Shown here: in pieces, positions 24,535 to 36,406 of the stretch | Layout: each line of letters opens with the position of its first letter | Numbering within the stretch: the first letter of the stretch is position 1 | Source: Brachypodium distachyon | Taxonomy: Eukaryota; Streptophyta; Magnoliopsida; Poales; Poaceae | Length of the DNA: 64,000 nucleotides | Direction: 5' to 3' | Assembly: GCF_000005505.3 (NCBI RefSeq) | Contig: NC_016134.3 | Span: 28,657,584 to 28,721,583, forward strand | The notes under the pieces: model-generated | Database searches by the model: none | What the model was told of the DNA's origin: nothing | Seen by the model: only the letters and a program-made list of their open reading frames with translations | Made by a program: the position numbers and the translations under genes

Positions 24535-25154
24535 GCATGATAGATAGATATGGCTTAGCACATGATAATATGTGCTCCAAATCTTCTTGTCCATGACCCG
24601 AGTCATAGATCATCTGCATTGGGGACTTGTACATAAAAATGAAAAAGGTGTGATTTGCAGATACTTAATTATCATAAATGTTACTATTATCTTCCATCTG
24701 TCATTTTTAGCGGTTGAAGCATCGCTAACTCTGTATATGCTTGATTTGACTAAAGCGTGGCCCATGTATTGTCGGCAAAATTGTCTCACTCGTCAGCTCA
24801 CTAAAAGTAGCCAGCCAGCGTATACTCTGTGCTGAACTGATCGTAGCGGCCACCGACAGGCTTGGTGAAAAGTATATGTGCTTGGCGAAAAATTGGGTCG
24901 CTGGTTCTTTAATTAAATAAAGAGAAACCTTGATTATTTAAGTTGAGCGAGTTGATTGCAGAGTAGCATTTTTCAAGATATTAAAGGGCGCACATATTCT
25001 TCTCCCAAATGGACAGGAACACTTTTGGCATGTAATTTGCGGCTGTCATCAGGAGGCATCTGCAGATGTGATATATAAGTACACTGCAATATGCCCTCTG
25101 GATCTACACAAGATTGAATATTGATTGTAATTACCAGAGCTATGCTGAATATTG
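24535..25154. other. Intergenic DNA, nothing assigned
   Basis: AT-rich. One 17-bp word, GAATATTGATTGTAATT, occurs twice just before the next element (25116-25163 region). No gene is supported. Confidence 0.4.
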
Positions 25155-25163
25155 ATTGTAATT

Positions 25164-25921
25164 GAGAGAATTTTATATTTGCCACTGAGAATTTGCACAT
25201 ATGCTCAAATGCCATTGAAAATTTGTTTGTTCCAAATATACCACTCAAATTTTGCATGAGGTACAAATATGCCACCACCGTTAGTTGACCGTTAATTTAG
25301 AGATGAAAAGACAATTTTGCTCCTAGTTAGTACGTTGATTTTCCTTTTACAAGAAAATACTCATTTTAAAGCTGCAACCCATGGGTGGACTGCGTCGCCA
25401 AGTACCCGCCCAAGGCGTTCGTTTGATAGTTATGTCGTGTGACTTAATTTACACACGAAAAATTATTTACATGATTCTTTTCTCCTCACGGTAAAGAAAC
25501 GGGTACAGTGTTGGTTTTTGAATTATCGATCAGATTCCATAAGCAAGCGGTGCCATTGTACGCAGCTTTTGTACTCGCGCTGGCAGTATTTATTGATCAA
25601 GTGTGAATTACAAAACGATAATACTAGTATGAGTTTCAAGATACATGGATTAGTTTTTTTTGACAGGACAGCGACACATGGATTAGTTGTACTTATTAAC
25701 ATGCTACTAGGTCTCTAGTTCTTTCTATTTTTTTGACCTAGGGATATTTTGGTCAATATGAAATAACTGACAATTGACTTAACGGTCAACTAGCGGTGAA
25801 TTAACGGTAGTGACATATTTGTACCACATACAAAATTAGAATTGCATATTTGGAACAGTCAAATTTTCAGTGGCATTTGGACATATGGTCAATTTCTCAG
25901 TGGCAAATATGAAATTCTCTC
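25164..25921. mobile_element. Mutator-like non-autonomous element with long inverted ends
   Basis: 758 bp. The left arm begins GAGAGAATTTTATATTTGCC and the right arm is its inverted near-copy, about 150 bp per arm with mismatches. Flanks ATTGTAATT (25155-25163) and ATTGAAATT (25922-25930) are a 9-bp duplication with one change, diagnostic of Mutator-like transposition. The middle carries a GC-richer piece near 25370-25430 that could be captured DNA. No transposase is encoded. Confidence 0.82.
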
Positions 25922-25930
25922 ATTGAAATT

Positions 25931-27850
25931 ACCAAAATGTCACGAGCAGGGTTTTAAAAGTTTTAAGAAAGATACAAAAAGATTGCTTCTTCTTCTTCTT
26001 GTTTTGGCTTGGGGAGAGCAATAGCATGGCATGACCGTTCCTTCACTCTTAATTCGTATCCTTTTGGTTGAAAGATGTGGAAGACGAAAGGGAAGTTGGT
26101 AAGATTTGAAATTGAAAGCCTTGAGCCTTCCTCCGACCACAGGATGAAAGAATAACTGACCGCCTACTTGGACTGATGGATCAGTGTCACCTCTTTGCAC
26201 TGAAATGTGAATTGCCACTTAATTGTCCTATACAATATGAGTATTATGTCCAGCGTAAGTAAAGAAAAGCTGAAAAGTGGAGTGAGTAAAGGTACTGATG
26301 ACTTGTGCTCCTTCTTTTTTGGACACCATTTTTTGCAAAAGAAAATTTCAAAATAGGAAAAATGATTTTCTTTCTGGACTCGGTGTGCACGATCCAATCC
26401 TTCAAGGTTGCCCTCCTCGTTCGCGAAGAGATCCAACGGCGCAGCCTCGCATTCTCCACCGCTCCAGAAGACTAGGGGGTATGGCAGGATGAATGTGATG
26501 ACGGATGATATCGATGTAACTATTTTGCCTACAGTATGTAATAAAATTCATAATTCATCATGGCTTTTCCTAAAAAGAAGGCTGGTATATCCCAACCTAG
26601 TGGATAACTTTAAGCTTTTCTAATAGGAGATTAGTGTATTTGCTCGCTGAACTATTGTAAAGGTGCAAACTTCTCATCTCTCAACTGTTTCTTTGGTGCG
26701 AATTTTGTATCCTACTATCATGTAAAAATTTTGTCCTCGTGCCGAGATTTATGGTTGGTTTTTTGCCACGTCAACAAAATGGGACGACCCGAAAATCCGA
26801 TTTCATGGCTGTGGTTGAAAGTGCGCATGCTGTTCTTAGAACTATGCAGAGGTCCGGCCGGGAATGTTCGTAGGACCGATTAATTTGTATCAAAATGTCG
26901 GCACAAAAAACACAAAGGACCACATGTCCTGATTGCCCTTAATTAGCTTTTTGGTGGTTCTTAACATTAGCTGATATGATTTGGCGAGAAATATTTGTGT
27001 ACCCGATACCATTTTTAGGCAGGAGCGACTTGATGAATTATAGTGTAATTAAAGGTTCCTCTCTTTCAATCTCAATATGGAGTATATATCAGCACAAAGC
27101 ATTAATTCATATATACCACGCCAGCCGGTGGGTCAGGAGCAACCAAATCATGGGCCTTGCAAGTCTATTTGCTTCAAATTGGTCATCATCAACTGGTGAC
27201 CTTGTTCTGATTGCTCTTAATAATTCAGCTAGTAAGCAAAAAATAAATTGTTCTCAGTGCATGGACCATATGGTCATGGAAATATGATGAAACCGCATCC
27301 GTAGGTCCTTTGGGCAGATACATGTAGCAGGTGAGAGCAGTTACTTGACAAGATCGAGCCATGCAAGGTCCGGTTGATCGGTGAGGTTAGCTGAACAATA
27401 ATGACTTATGATAGCAGGTGCTAATTATTCGGTTTGATCATTAATCACCGGGCCAGTCCAACAATCAGCTGGACGCACCGCAAGGAGGACTATTTTGTCG
27501 GCGCAGCAGATAAATCGAGGCCGGACTCTCTCCTGGTCTCGCTGGACAACATTTGATTAGCCGGTCCAATGTTGTCCAGCTAATCTCGCTGGCTTCTACG
27601 GAATAGTATTAGATTTTGACAGCAAGTGTATGTAAATTAATACTCCCTCCTACCCATTTTACACGTCGTGTTAGATCACTCCCGTATACCGAGGCACATG
27701 CTTTACTGCGGCTCCTCTGACCACGCACCATCGTAACTAGAGCATCCTCAACAAGAGGTACTACACGGATACCAAGAAACAGATGGCCAATGTGGAGGAG
27801 AGATGAATACCACATCTAAGACTGGTCATAGTGCATGGTAACTAAAAAAC
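25931..27850. other. Intergenic DNA with scattered MITE remnants
   Basis: No gene seen. 27541-27580 is a perfect short hairpin (see findings). 27642-27680 is one isolated Stowaway-like end (CTCCCTCCTACCCATTTTAC) without a visible partner. Confidence 0.4.
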
Positions 27851-27852
27851 TA

Positions 27853-27963
27853 CTCCCTTCGATTTTAAATTCTTGACTCAAATTTGACCAAATATGGATG
27901 TATCTATTATTAAAAAGTATGTAGATATATTTAATATTTCGACAACAATTTAGGAAGGCGGAG
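27853..27963. mobile_element. Degraded Stowaway-type MITE
   Basis: Starts TA-CTCCCTTCGATTTTAAATT and ends AATTTAGGAAGGCGGAG. It shares internal words with the 16452 element (GGATGTATCTATT, TCGACAACAATTTAGG), so it is the same family in decayed form. Confidence 0.75.
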
Positions 27964-30390
27964 TTTTTTTTTGAAAAAGTATTATTTTTTCCTTTGGGCG
28001 AGAGCTGAGAAGTAACTCATCACAGTTAACTAATTTCAGGAACAGGTATTGTGATCACTTCACTTTTCAATGCTAACTACAGTGAAACAGCCGTGACAAA
28101 TTTTTCCAAAAAAAAAAAAAGAAGAGCCGTGACAAATTTTCCCTAAAAAAAGAGCCTTGACAAATTGGAAGAGCTATCTGGGATCCGTCTCCTGAACTTC
28201 GTATAGATGTTGAAATTTCTTTGCATATAGAACAATTTGTTCGGCAAATGATCTTCCGAGAGGTCTTTTTTGACGAGGTTGCAGTGTTTATACTCCATTT
28301 GCAACATTCTCTGCTGATGCCGTAAGTGAAGGAGTGGTAATATTCTCAAGAAAAAGCCACGTTAATCATGACATGATCTGCAGATGACCATAAAAAGCTT
28401 ATGTTAATTTCTGGACAAATCATTTATATACCTTTTGCTTAGCATGCAAAAAAAGAGAGTATATCTTAACCAAAAAAGGAGTGTAAGCAGGTTGCTAGGT
28501 ACTGCCTGCTAGTATGTTACCCCGTTAGATATATGAACAGCAAAATGGCACGGTGATGATACCATTGGTGATCTAATTTATACCAAACTTATAACATAGT
28601 TTTTGTGCAAGTATGAGAGGCAGATAAACAGATGAACATATTTTCCTCAGATGCAAACAACATTTTCAGAATAAAACATGGTACAGAGGCGTTAAAAAGC
28701 TAACTGACCTACACTGGCAGTCATAGAAAATGATTTACCTGAAAGCTGAGTCATGAGAAGTGCCCAGGTCAATTTGCTCATTTCAAGAGGCAACAACCTG
28801 CAAAATATTACTTTGAAGAAAACCGGAAACAAAATTGTGAGAACCATGAATCATAAAACAATATGTCTGATTTTGCAATCTCTCCTCCTCTAGATCCATA
28901 ATTAGTTTGGATAGATCCATAATTTGTTTGGAACAAGAATTGACCATTTAAACATGGGTTCTAATATGACAGAGGGTTATTCTTTGAGCACATAGACTTC
29001 CTGGAATGCAGAGTCGTAATATGAAGGGCTACATTGCAAGACAGAAGCAATCTTGTGTATGTACTATTAACATTTTTATATTGCACCGGCTAAACACTAC
29101 TTGTAAATTATAAGAGTTTATGAAAACAAACATTCTATAGGAATGAAATAGTGGAAGAGATAAGAGCTTGTTGCTTATATTTGTGCTGAGACATAATCTT
29201 AAAATATGTCCCCCTTCCCCAATCCCAAATTATCACAATTCTGTTTCTGTTGAGTAAGCCAACTAATATCCATTGGGCAAGCTAACTAACAGGAAAACCT
29301 GATGAACTCACATCAGTTCAGCTTTTGACCTAATTAACTCACATCATTTCAGCTTTTGATTAACTGGTTTGTGTGTAAATAATAGAGGAATACTGTGACT
29401 TTTAGGTGAAAAGCTATCATAAGATTGAAGGAAAAAGCTGAGAGGAAAGTGGGAGAATTAGAACATTAAGACATGACCACAAGATGCTTACTTTCAGCCT
29501 CAGCTAAAGAAAAGTAGGACGAATACAAATAAGAAAAGAGGATGTGCACTGTTTTCTCTCGCTGTTTATTTTCTCTTCCAGAGGATGTATAGTTCTGAAC
29601 GTACTTAAAAATTATGCATCTTACTCTAGTTCAATTGAATTGGTGTGCAGTGGAGCCTTCTTTAGATGGTTATTAGTGAATTTGACTCCAAATGCACTAT
29701 TGTCAGTTCACTTATTTTTATGACATGGTATTTGAAATTGTATAGTAATCCAACACTTCTTCTGGATACAGCAAGATATAATCTAGATCCTCTTGGGCAA
29801 TTATCAGATCAACAAATATAGGAAGTAAGCCATATAACAAGCCTTTATCTTTTCATGGCATACATTTTCTTTCTTCATTGATTGAATCACAACCTGAAGC
29901 ATTTCCATCTGAGCAATTAGGCACAAGGGAGAAGAGAGTATCACCAGGGAAGGAAGACGATACCTCAAGTCACAGGAGAGCAGAAGGAACTTCTGATGGA
30001 TGAATGGGTTGCCGACAAGCTAAAGCAAGAGAAAATCTCATAGGCGTGCAAACACCAAGCTCATTTGCCAACTTTTTTTTTGAGACAGCAAGATCATTTG
30101 CCAAATACTAGATAACAAGTTCAGCTGCGATAGCTTCAGTCTGCAAGGCGTCAACAGCAAGATTTTATTTTTCCAGTGGCAGCGGCAACAACAATGGATC
30201 CATTTTCACCTTGGTAATATCACCCCAGCCTCCTGATTTCATAACGACGTCAAAAGAAACTCTAGTGCGCACTGCTCCCGCTGAAACCGAATCCTGAAGA
30301 GAAAAGGGCGGAGAAATCCCCCGTTGCCACGATCGGCCACGTCGACGCGTTTCGATGTTTCTCAGTTTCGTTTGGGGTGATGGGCCTCCT
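27964..30390. other. Intergenic DNA, possible minor exon-like pieces
   Basis: AT-rich, no protein family recognised. On the minus strand a 60-bp segment at about 28740-28799 sits between an AG acceptor and a GTAAAT donor, and 30165-30350 is GC-richer leader-like DNA. These could belong to a non-coding transcript, but that is weak. Confidence 0.3.
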
Positions 30391-31054
30391 CTGTGGGCCG
30401 TCATGCTTGGCGGGCTTTTTACTGTGTTTGCATCTGGCTTCGGGTGTGTTCCAGAAGTTTCGTGGATGGGGTTCGAGTCGAGGTGGTTCGGCCGTTCGGG
30501 TTCTTAGCGGCGGTGGGGGATCAATGGAGGTGGAGGTTCTTGCTGGTCTCGCGTCGCCTCGACCGCTGCACCTCGACCACGCGGCCCCGCCCGTCCATCC
30601 TCGGCCAGCGCGCGGCGGATGCGGGCACAGTGTTGAACGACCTCCTCCGCCGGCGTCTGTCGCCCTCCTCCCGGGTCATCGCCGTCGCCCATCCCCGTCG
30701 CGGCGCGGGAAGCGTCGACTGCTTCGAGAAGCCGGAACAGATCGGGGAGGGCACATACGGGTACGCGTCTATCGACCCCGCAATCTGGATTCCCAATCCC
30801 GCGAGACACCTCCGCGTGGCTCCAATTCAGCCCCATTGTTGCTGTAATTAGGCAAGTGTACATGGCGAAGGAGACGGAGACTAAGGAGATCGTCGCGCTT
30901 AAGAAGATCCGCATGGACAACGAGCGTGAGGACGTAAGTATCCTGGTGCTCTTCCGTGGTCCGTCTTTTTTCTTCAAGATGTCTTGGCTCTGAGTATTTC
31001 TTTTAATTCGACGCAGTTCCCTATCACGGCCATCCGCGAGATCAAAATCCTTAA

Positions 31055-31372
31055 CAGCTCGTTTCGTACCCATCATTTGAGCTTAGAATTCAGGAATTCA
31101 TTTCGATTTCAGAAACAAACTTGTTTGGTTGGCACGGAATTGGCCACGGCAATTCAATCTCAAATTTCATGGAATTGTACTATAGCCAATCCTAATTCCT
31201 CTCCAAAAGCCGTCATTTCTCTGGAATTGTCTCTCGCTCTACAAATCCATATGGTAGACAAACATGATTTTTGAACAATGAATTCAAATTCAACCAAATA
31301 AAATCCTATCAAAAATTGGATTTCATTTCATTTCTACCAAATGAAATGAAATGATGGTTACCAAACGGGCTG
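31055..31372. mobile_element. PIF/Harbinger-like (Tourist-type) MITE inside the CDKC exon
   Basis: 318 bp. Left end CAGCTCGTTTCGTACCCATC; right end, inverted, CAGCCCGTTTGGTAACCATC. Flanked by TAA on both sides (31052-31054, 31373-31375), the 3-bp target typical of PIF/Harbinger. No coding capacity. Confidence 0.85.
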
Positions 31373-31375
31373 TAA

Positions 31376-32245
31376 CAGTAAGTTTGGATGTTGATATTGG
31401 AGCATGGAATTCGGAATTGGCATTAGGTTTCCTCAATTCTGATGTTTGGTTGTCCTCAGAATTCAGAGTTGGTATTTGCAGCTCATTTCCGTGGAATTGG
31501 GCTACAACTAAAAGAAACCCTTCACAATACCGAGCTCTTCCCCTCCGTATTGAGAGGAATTGGAGCCGACTGCAACCTTTCGCTGCTGTCCCGTACCATC
31601 GCCGGAGGTTCGCCGCCGACCATGTCGACCACCACCGGAGGTTCGCCGCCAACCACCGCCGGTTACGCCGCAGTCGGCCGGCACCACGCCGGAGTTTCTG
31701 TGCCGACCACCACCGTTGGAGATTCGTTGCTGACTGCAGCCGCCACAGTTGGAGCGGGTGGTGCGGGAGAAGATGATGGTGGAGGAGAAACAGCAGGCGG
31801 CGTTTAGCGAGCAGGCGGCCATGGAGGACATCCTTGACGAGCTTCGATTCATGAGACTAAATCAATTGATTCGTACGTGCGTGTTCGAACAAATCAATCC
31901 ACCATTGGATGCATGCGGCAGAATACTAGTATCGTTAATTGATTAATTCGTGAGTGGTAGAGAGGTGGGCAGCGGCGCGGAGAGGTCCGCCGTGCGGGCA
32001 GATGGCCGGCCAGAGGGGCGGCAGGATGAGCAGCAAGCGCGGTGAAAGGAGGAGAAGATGGGCCAATTCAGCGGATAGACACCCAAACAGAAATTGGAAT
32101 TTGTTATATACGGTGATTCCAAATAACGAATTCATCGACAACCAAACACCAAAATTGACATTTGAGCCCATTTCAATACAGAGGCTGATTTGGTATTGAG
32201 CCCAATTCAATTCCAAGGCTTCCAATACATACATCCAAACGAAGC
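31376..32245. mobile_element. Second PIF/Harbinger-like element in the same CDKC exon
   Basis: 870 bp. The left end CAGTAAGTTTGGATGT and the inverted right end GCTTCGTTTGGATGT share GTTTGGATGT. TAA is at its left and a probable decayed copy (CAA, 32246-32248) at its right. The first MITE inserted exactly at its left border. It contains a GC-rich block (31560-31760) repeating CCACCGGAGGTTCGCCGCC-like words. Confidence 0.68.
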
Positions 32246-32591
32246 CAAGAAGCTGCACCACCAGAACGTCATCCAGCTCAAGGAGATCGTAACATCACCA
32301 GGTTTCAGTTTTGATAAACAACACCAAGAATTACAACATCTTATCGGGTTGTTAACTGTCTGAGTCCAGAGGACTGATGGTGTAGATTAATTGTGGCAGG
32401 GCCAGAGAGAGACGAGCAGGGGAAGCAAAGTATGGTTTAATCTAAAAACGACATTAACGTTTTTTACTTGTTCTCTAAAATCCAAATAAATGGTTTTTTG
32501 CCTTGATTTATCATTTGACCTGTTGCTTTTATGTGAGATAGTTGACAGCAACATGTACAAAGGGAGCATTTACATGGTCTTTGAGTACATG

Positions 32592-35587
32592 GTGGAGAGA
32601 AGAAAATTGGTCAGTTCGGTCCACATCGTCACTGTGGGTAGACTTTGGATTCCCTATTTGTTCAGGTATGAAATAATATTTTCCTGCAGGCATCAAAAGT
32701 AATTTTAGGATGACAGAGATGGATCACCCCATTGTTATACTTTCATTTGTTTTTGTTTTTTGCACGAACAACTTCTGCCCCATTTCTTAGATGATCTTTA
32801 AAATGTAATTTTGAAGGATGTTGGATATACTATATCTTGATCTTCCTTTTATCTAATTTTATTTTCATGTAGCTTGATCTTTAGTTTACAGGGCTGATGA
32901 CTGGGATCCATATTTCAGTGAGGGTAGAAGTACGTTCAGTTACATATCTTTCCAGTCTCATGGCTCCTTTTTACATTCATATATCATGTGGTTTACTGCT
33001 CAAATGAATGATTAATATATTGTGGTTTACTGCAATGTGATATCTTTGTACGTTATCTTTCAATGCAGTTATATTGTCTCGATTGACACTTGAAATTTGA
33101 CCATTCATCCATCACATATAGGTCTTTGCAAGATGGTAACGAGCGCCAAAATTATTTTTTTGGCACTAAGCAAGTAAGCTTTTCTGCTTAGACAATTTTG
33201 ATAGTCCCGGCCTCCTCTCTCTTATATTACCATATATCTTGCTACTAATTTTTATGCTTGGCTTTATTGATTATGGCTTCATGGTAACCTCTCTCTACTG
33301 CTTAGTACAGTACTACTATATTAGGCTGCAGCATTGGTTTCAACGAGTTTATCAAACCACTACTTCGTTACTGTTTTCCTCCATGAATAAAATGCCTGGA
33401 ACCACTTGCATTTTTGCTTAGAAACTGTAATCAAAGATAGATATGGTTGGTTCATCGTCCTGGGTTACTAGATGGTTACGACGACATGAAGTATAAACGT
33501 GTGGAGCGTTTTTGGTGTTGTAGGCCGTGGCTGTGTTTGATAGGAAGAGTGAGATTCGATCCTGCAATACAGAGCAGGAACCACACAGGTGCGTTCTTAA
33601 TTAGCTAATTGTATGATATGGAGTGAAGGTTGCATCTCATCACCTAATTAAGAAGTCTTGATGTGAGTTCCTGAAATTTGTTCTGTAGGACACTTGGCTA
33701 TTATTCATGTACTAGATTGTTATATTCTTCTTGACAAGTTATCATGAGATCTGATAGTATTCACGGTGTACTATAAATTGATAATACCATCGTCTAGGTT
33801 TATAGAAATGAGCATAGCCTACTCCAAAAAAGAACAAGAAATAATCAGAATCTTGGTGTACAGGATTTCATGTACAAATACTTTTCCTCCTGGCACTGGG
33901 CATGTCAGAATTCTTCCCAAATTACTTCGACATGTAATTCTTCCCAGCGTTCCAGGTGATCAATCCAGCCCGAACAAATTAGGAGAGAATAACCATGAGC
34001 AAGTGATAGATAACAGGACCAAAAAACAATTCAGGCTCACGTAAACCACAGACCCAGATCAGTCGATGCAGCGAAGGTTAACTTGTCTAGCTACAAGAAT
34101 GAAAGGGCGGAGTATTCTTGCCCTCTCAGTGCCGCTACATGGTGCTTCCCTCACCATTTGTTTATGTCGCAATTTACGGCCCGAATGCCACCGACGAACT
34201 GACCCCAACAGCCCAACAGCCCAACTCACCCGAGCCCAGCGCCCCAGCCGGCCAGCCCCTACTCCCCAGCATCAGTCTCTCCATCTCCCTCTCTCTCCGC
34301 AGCTAGGGCTCAAGACTCCTCTGCCACTACCCTCCGGGTCTGCCGCCTACCCTCCTTCGCGTCCAACTCCTTCCCCACTGCCCTCGGCCTCTCCACAATT
34401 GAGCTTTCACTGCCAGCCGCCGCTCCTCGGGATCCCATTGTCGGTCGCCCGGCCTCTGCATGATCTTCCACCGCCGGCTGGCGCTCCCTGAGATGCCACT
34501 GCAGGCCACCGGGCGCCTCCCTCGCTGCCGCAGCCTGGCCGCTGCACGAGCTTCCCCCGCTGGCTGCCGCTCCCCTATATCCTGCCACCGTCCATTGCTC
34601 GCCTCCATCGCTGTCGTCGTCGTCTGCTGGCTTCTGCCGCCGGCTCATCCTGACTTGCATATTACTCAGGTAACATAAGTGTATTTTGCCGCTGTTGGCC
34701 ACTGAACATGGAACTTCACTATTAAGTTTCCTTTGCAAATGGGTTACATTTACATAGTAGCACAGTTTCAATCCAGATGTTTAGAGTTCAGATGCATGTG
34801 GCCAAAATAGATCTCAGTTAGTCGCTGCCTCCTCGTGTCTATAGACCTCGCAAACACTGCAGCTGCCTACCATGAATCTGTGACAGGGATACAATGAGCT
34901 TCCAGGTCTTACTTCTGTAGTCTGTGCTTGCCGATTTTTTAAACCCCATGTAAGACTTGAGGTCTGGGTGCAGAAGAATTTTAGGCAGACGGTGATGGCT
35001 GTAAACAGCAGTTGTTGGTGTCTCCAAGCAAGTCTGCTAGGTTTTCTTTTATCTACCTCTTTATGATCTGGCATTTTCTTTAGTTTCTTGGTCTATATTT
35101 TTATGAGCTGATCTCCTCTTTAATTACTACCTATTTGGTCTTGGGATTTTGATTTTTTTTTAGAGGCAGCTGAGGCTGTCAACTTTGCTTCATATAGTTC
35201 CCTGTGCTCGAAAGGGGGCTTCTTGATAGTTCAGTCGATCAATTGAGTGGTTGCGGCAGGGAGGAGGCGAGGACTGGGTTGTCGAAGATGAACTAGGTTA
35301 TTATTCTGTGGAAGCTCTATCGGGATCGGTATTGAAAGTTCTACCTAGGTGAATTTCTCTTCATCTTCATTGTTTAGGCCATGTGGTGCTATGAGAAAGT
35401 TCTGCTTTTTGTTTAGGCCATCTTTGGTATACAAGATTTTGCAGGAGTTTGGGCCTTGGCAGGCTTCTAGACTGAGAGTATGCTATTTGGTATCATACTT
35501 ATTTATTCTTATTATAGAGAAAATGAGATAGGATCTCAAGAATACTTTATGTACCATGCAAAAATGAATTTATGAATTGTTTGAGGT
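32592..35587. other. Gene-poor stretch with unassigned exon-like pieces
   Basis: 33122-33171 and 33523-33589 (plus strand) are open, flanked by splice-like AG and GT sites and join in phase, but I do not recognise the protein. 34050-34670 is GC-rich, leader-like DNA ending at a GTAACA donor-like site. The remainder is AT-rich without features. Confidence 0.35.
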
Positions 35588-35592
35588 CAACC

Positions 35593-36406
35593 TGTTGTAA
35601 TATAATAAATTCCTTACATGGGCCGGGCCGTAATCCTACGTGGCGACGATCAAGTCAACAACTCCCAAAGACCGGTCAAATCGCCAATAAGGCATAGTCA
35701 TGCCAACTAAAGGCCGGTCAAAAGAGTCAAAAGGGTCAAACCTCCCATGCCATGGTCAAAGGAGCTAGAGTAGGGGCCAAGAAAGCTCTAGGAATGAATT
35801 TACCATTTTACTCTCACTTTCTCTCTCCTTCAAAGGTAGACATGATCTTTTGTCATGAACTCCTAGGCTATAAATATTCCCTTATGGGGGCATGTAAGAT
35901 ACACACTTCATTGGAATAAGATGAAAGGGGAGAGGGCTAGAGGAACCTAAGAAGCCCGCTGTCGATTACTTGGGTCGAGCCTAGTCTCGACTCGACCTCG
36001 GGGACGCGACTTGAAAAGCCTAGTTTTGAGGTTCCGGGCCGTCTAGTATGACCTCAACTCGAAGTAGAGGGATCGGGTTAGAGTCTCGAGGGTATCCCCA
36101 CCTTGCTACTTGGGAAGACAAGTTCGGCCCAAGTTCGAGGCGGCCCATAGAGATCTCTCGCCATAGGTGATTTGGGAAGACGAGTTCGGCCCAAACACTT
36201 GGCTAACAACCCCCTTGAAGCTTCTCTTAACATAGGACTAAGTCGTACCCGCAGGGTTGACCGAACCTATTAAAACAATATCGACGTGTCAACTTGTCCA
36301 AAGTGACCTTCGCTATAAGCCGGCGTACACCCCCTGCATACCATTCTCGCACTTGTGCGATCGAGCATTGGCATCCCGCACTCCTGTTGTTTTCTAGAAC
36401 ACAACA
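35593..36406. mobile_element. Solo LTR with perfect 5-bp target duplication
   Basis: 814 bp, from TGTTGTAATATAATAAATTC to GAACACAACA, flanked by CAACC on both sides (35588-35592 and 36407-36411). A TATA box (CTATAAATATT, near 35868) and a downstream plus-strand transcribed-like region suit an LTR promoter. No internal retrotransposon DNA is attached, so it is a solo LTR left by LTR-LTR recombination. Class uncertain. Confidence 0.85.

Larger units (their letters stand above)
30390..32591 (+). pseudogene. CDKC-type protein kinase fragment (N-lobe only), split by transposons
   Basis: Five exon pieces match the N-lobe of the plant cyclin-dependent kinase C family (P-TEFb-like, RNA polymerase II CTD kinase). 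They are: up to 30760 (SVDCFEKPEQIGEGTYG, Gly-rich loop); 30852-30933 (QVYMAKETETKEIVALKKIR, catalytic Lys); 31017-31054 plus 32249-32303 (FPITAIREIKIL ... KLHHQNVIQLKEIV); 32400-32429 (GPERDEQGK); 32542-32591 (MYKGSIYMVFEYM). Introns and phases are kept, so this is a genomic fragment and not a processed copy. The catalytic HRD and DFG segments are absent. The third exon is interrupted by about 1.2 kb of inserted elements. The sequence before the kinase is an unrelated open GC-rich frame, not the family's usual short N-terminus. This is a captured or decayed gene piece. Confidence 0.88.

Noticed and set aside
32899..32936. Possible further CDKC exon (GCTGATGACTGGGAT region)
   Set aside because: Partial base similarity to the ADRPGMRFT codons but needs an indel; too weak to call.
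34066..34491. 141-codon plus-strand frame
   Set aside because: Pro/Ser-rich leader-like GC DNA without domain or support.
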